Below are positions 60,388 to 64,000 of a stretch of 64,000 nucleotides of DNA, in pieces (the first letter of the stretch is position 1; every line of letters starts with the position of its first letter). The stretch lies in assembly GCF_947179165.1 (NCBI RefSeq), contig NC_077237.1, positions 62,355,523 through 62,419,522 of the forward strand. Direction: 5' to 3'. The notes under the pieces are model-generated. The model searched no databases, was not told the origin of the DNA, and worked only from the letters and a program-made list of their open reading frames with translations. Origin of the DNA: Solanum dulcamara. Lineage: Eukaryota; Streptophyta; Magnoliopsida; Solanales; Solanaceae. A program made the position numbers and the translations under genes.

Positions 60388-61247
60388 TATTGTTTTCCTT
60401 AAAAATATGGCAGAATTACATATATGGATAAAAATGTCATATATTCACTAATCACAAAAGCTTAAAGTACCTAGGTACTCAGATTGACCTGAACTTAATA
60501 TAACATAGATGGCTTGAACTCAACAAAGATTATGACTGTATGATTGACTATCATATCTAAAGCCAATGTGGTTGTTGATGCCTTAAATCGCAAATCCTTC
60601 GCAAGCTTATCTTTGAGTCCTTTGCCTTTTCTTCTTAAGTTAAGAGCCATGAATGTTTAATATGCACTTGATTCGTATGGTTTGATTGTTGCTAATTTGC
60701 AAGCCAAGCCAATATTACTTGAACAGATGAAAAAAACATAGAAGTTAGATGAGAAACTCGTAAAATTGACCAAAGAAGTTCAAAATGGGAAAAACATGAT
60801 TTTACATTAATGAATGATGGTTTCTTGTTTTATCAAAATAGGTTATGTGTCCTTACTAATGAAAAATTGAGAGGAGAAATTATGAATGAAGAACATGCTT
60901 CACCAGATGCAATGCATTCTGGAGGTATGAAGATGTACCAGACTATCAAAGAACACTATTGGTGGAATGGTATGAAGAAAGATATTCTGAAGTTCATTTC
61001 AAAATGTTTGGTTTGTTAAGAAAAAAAGGCAGATCATCAGGTTCCAGTTGATTTACTACAACCCTTGTCGATGCCAAAATACAAAAGGGAGAGAATAACT
61101 ACAGACTTGTTTCTGGAATTCTCGCACTTAAAAAACCATGATGCAATATGGGTGAGATAGAAAAACAAAGAGTTCTCACTTTTTGGCAGTCAAAAAGGAT
61201 TACCCACTTGAGTGTTAAGTTTAATTGTACATTAATGAGATTGTAAG
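60388..61247 (+). pseudogene. Degenerate pol of gypsy element C, part 2 (RNase H end, integrase start)
   Basis: Resumes the RNase H reading cut at 51717: an aaatatgg...tacatatatgg block (W..YIYG), CHIFTNHKSLKYLGTQIDLNL at about 60445-60510, then KDYDCMIDY and VVVDALNRKSFA. Integrase zinc-binding region at 60810-61019 (MHSGGMKMYQTIKEHYWWNGMKKDILKFISKCLVC), core start TTDLFLEF (about 61095), ending with INEIV at 61247, inside the duplication of the solo LTR. Stops in several places. Confidence 0.85.
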
Positions 61248-62914
61248 TGTCATGCCCCAAACCAGGGGAGGCACAAAAGGCACCCATTGCCTCACTTGAT
61301 CGAGTGAACTAACAAATACATAAAAGAAATGAAACCACACAGGGCGACAAGGCCGCCATAATAACCTACTGGAATAAGATAACTAGACCGACGAGGTCAC
61401 AACAACACTAAAAATACAATCAATGAGCTGAAAAGGCTAGCTTAACTAATAAAGAACTAGTAAGACGACAATGTTGCAACTAAAATCATATATATAATAA
61501 GGCGGCGAGGCTATGAATGGAAGCTGAAAAGACCCAAAAAGGTATGTCCACAAGTCTCTATGAATAGTACAACCTAACTGGTTGGGAGAAGTCCCCAACA
61601 ATACCAATAACTATATAAAAAACCTAAGAAAATCTACAAATAACCAACAACTTTAGGAAGAATGGAGCTTACCAATCCTCAGTTGAGACTATAGCCCTAC
61701 TGCAAAGGCCGATCAAGACCTTTATATGAGCTTGCAACATGAATGTAGTGTCCCTAGGAAATGGGATGTCATTATGAATGAAAATGTACTTGTATAAAAG
61801 ACGGAAAGTAGAATCATAAATAGCTGCAGTAAAAAGGATAATAGAGATACCACCTGAAATTGAAACTCTGATAGCCTTCATGGCGGACATCTAACCTCAT
61901 AATAATCAAATATGTATGGTATGTCCATTTAATCATATTCCATGAATATTAGTTCTTTTTGGCTAGTGTAATTATAGTTGGTGAATCTTATTGATGTTTC
62001 TCCTCTAAAACTAGTATACATTAAATAAGTTTCCGATGCAAACACTTTTAGTTTACTAAGTTTGTCTAATGTCTAAGAGTTCTCTTTCTGCTTATATATA
62101 TATATATATATATTCACGGTATATGATTTAATGGGCATATATATAATCATTTTTCCAGTGGTCAATGGCATTAATTGGCTCTTGCACCCACAAGCTTAGT
62201 TTAGCAAGTATATGGAAGTACATATTGCAGCAAAATATATCTTATGAAATTTTAAGTAATAATGGCAAAAACTCCTCCTTTTCAATCTATATATATATAT
62301 AGAGAGAGAGAGAGAGAAATGAAGGAAATGGTCACTTTGACCGACCTTAACAGATTACTCACAATGTAAACAATTAATAATAAAATAGAATAAATTTTTG
62401 GGAATAAACAAATGGTGGCCGAATTCAATATACATAATTGCCAACCTCAATTTGTTCCACGTGGTGGTTGAGCTGTCCACCCCACACCATCATTAATTAA
62501 ATTATTGGGATGAGGTCTATAACACATATACATTTGGATATTATATTGGTTCATGGAAAATATAAATATATAATTTTTTTAACATATCACAATTAAGAGA
62601 AAATTATTTTGAATAAAGTCTATCTCATATAATAAGTATTTTTTCACAAAATTACAATTACTATGTTCGTTAAAATATTAATAATTGAAAAACCTCTTAC
62701 AAAAATAAATACATACACAAATGTATTTTAACTAAAGAAATTTTCATAGATATTTCAAAAATTTTAGGAATGAACTAGAAATTATATTTATCAAATTTTA
62801 ATTTAAAACCAATATTTGTGAACACAAGCAAGGTTTATAATAAGACTCTAAAATTTAGGCTCGTAAGCCTTTGATGCAAAATGAAGGACAATCATAAATA
62901 TCTGGGGTGTTACA
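61248..62914 (-). mobile_element. Solo LTR E with TSD gtaag
   Basis: 1667 bp between TGTCATGCCCC (61248) and GGTGTTACA (62914). On the minus strand it starts TGTAACACCCC and ends GGGGCATGACA. Perfect 5-bp duplication gtaag at 61243-61247 and 62915-62919. No internal region, so this is a solo LTR left by LTR-LTR recombination. The interior contains (TA)n (about 62094-62112) and (TA)n(GA)n (about 62287-62316) microsatellites and AT-rich sequence. Removing it and one duplication restores the integrase frame EIVRLHG. Confidence 0.92.
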
Positions 62915-63808
62915 GTAAGACTGCATGGGATCCTTGTTTCTATTGTATCTAATGGTGATTCAAGGTTTTCATCTAGATTTTTTGGTATCTTGTAGGAAGC
63001 CTTGGGTACTAATTTGAAGCTTAGCATTTCGTTCCATCCCCAAACAGACAGTCATTCAGAAAGAGTGATACAAAGTTTGGGGGATATACTTTGAGTTTGC
63101 ATTATTGATTTTAAGTGTAGTCGGGATAAACACTTAGATTTGATAGAGTTTGTTTACAATAATAGCTATCAAATGAGTATTGTAATGCCTCCCTATGAAG
63201 CCTTATATGGAAGAAAACTGTCGGATCCTCTTTGTTTGAGTAAAGTTGGTGAAAGAAAATTTATTGGTCTTGAAATTGTACAACAAATGGAAGACAAGGT
63301 AAAAGTGATCAAAGATCATCCCAAGATTATTTATGATAGACAAAAGTCATGTGCTGACCTTAAATGGCATAATATTAAGCCTCAAATTGGCGACAAAGTA
63401 TTCTTAAAGGTGTCTCAATGGAAAAAGATTATGAGATTTGGTCAAAAATGAAAGCTTAGTCCTCAATTTATCGGACCTTATAAGATACTTGAAAGAGTGG
63501 GATCAGCTGTATATAAATTAGATTTGTCACTTGAGTTGGACAAGATCCACAATTTCATCGATGTTTCTATGCTTAGAAGATGTCATTTTGATCCATTTCA
63601 TGTTCTTCCAGTTGAATCTATTGATGTTAATCATGACTTGACGTATACCAAAGAGCCTATTCTAATTCAAGCACATGAAATAAAACATCTTAGAAACAAG
63701 AAAATTGCCTTATTAAAGGTATTTTGGAGGAACCATTCTACAAAAGAAGCCACTTGGGAGCGAGAAGAAGACATAAGCACCCAATATCTACACTTGTTTC
63801 TGGACTAG
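62915..63808 (+). pseudogene. Degenerate pol of gypsy element C, part 3 (integrase, chromodomain)
   Basis: Integrase continues with VRLHGILVSIVS, FHPQTDSHSERVIQ (about 63027-63075), IEFVYNNSYQMSIVMPPYEALYGRK (63140-63215) and KVFLKVSQWKKIMRFGQK. It then runs through GPYKILERVGSAVYKLDLS to the chromodomain-like end LLKVFWRNHSTKEATWERE at about 63711-63768, and stops at 63808. Two stops break it. The ending is the same type as in elements B, D and F. Confidence 0.87.
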
Positions 63809-63838
63809 AGTAAGGTAAATTTCGAGATAAAATTTCTT

Positions 63839-63852
63839 AAGGGGGAGAGAGT
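63839..63852 (+). other. Polypurine tract of element C
   Basis: aagggggagagagt immediately before TGTAATACCCCC. Purine-only apart from the last base; typical position. Confidence 0.88.
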
Positions 63853-64000
63853 TGTAATACCCCCAATTATATAAGCTAGTATTCACACTTCCATGGAACA
63901 TTCCTTAATAAATAGAGTATGTTTTACTCACATTTTAGGAACTTGAAATTTTGTGATATTTGAAGATTTGCATACCATAAATTGTGATTATAATTTAAGA
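63853..64000 (+). repeat. Start of the 3' LTR of element C, cut by the window end
   Basis: Begins TGTAATACCCCC after the polypurine tract and continues past the window. It does not visibly match the LTR end region before 49135, which is expected because only opposite ends of the LTR can be compared. Confidence 0.82.

Overview
This window looks like nuclear DNA of a eudicot plant, probably Solanaceae. It has one intron-containing plant gene with GT-AG splice sites, Ty3/gypsy retrotransposons primed by initiator-Met tRNA, a CACTA transposon, a Mutator-like short element and SINE tails ending in TTG repeats (typical of Solanaceae). The family assignment is an inference. No bacterial features, RNA genes or CRISPR arrays were seen.

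Layout. (1) 1-16957: an old plus-strand Ty3/gypsy element A, split in its protease region by a second gypsy element B (minus strand, chromodomain type, LTR about 3.0 kb). The outer left LTR of B is replaced by a 4.3 kb palindrome of two truncated head-on LTRs (1786-6103). (2) 16958-22019: a decayed CACTA (En/Spm) element with a Ptta/Transposase_24-type gene, a long AT-rich degenerate minisatellite, a hairpin repeat and an (AT)47 microsatellite; only its right CACTA terminus is visible. (3) 22020-24325: a minus-strand LTR-like block. (4) 25186-31352: the only intact host gene, nine exons encoding a predicted 690-residue alpha/beta-hydrolase lipase; two introns carry tiny 5'-truncated SINE tails with 17-bp target duplications. 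(5) 31694-32874: a Mutator-type non-autonomous element with roughly 330-bp inverted repeats. (6) 34029-35748: an LTR fragment. (7) 35749-45572: complete chromodomain gypsy element F with TSD cgatc, two 2.4 kb LTRs, PBS and PPT, but with its RT replaced by a piece of a B-like LTR. (8) 45573-64000: weakly characterised repeats and a plus-strand gypsy element C (49136-63852) with two nested insertions: a complete but decayed minus-strand gypsy D (51718-60387) and a solo LTR E (61248-62914, TSD gtaag).

The retrotransposon coding regions are riddled with stops and frameshifts. All four visible RT catalytic boxes carry a substitution, each different. None of the elements looks able to move by itself. 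Only the lipase gene appears to be under purifying constraint. I did not find a convincing undescribed biochemical system. The most unusual items are the palindromic inverted-LTR junction without a target duplication, the sharply homogenised last 445 bp of the two LTRs of element F, and the family-specific phrase clusters inside several unrelated LTRs.
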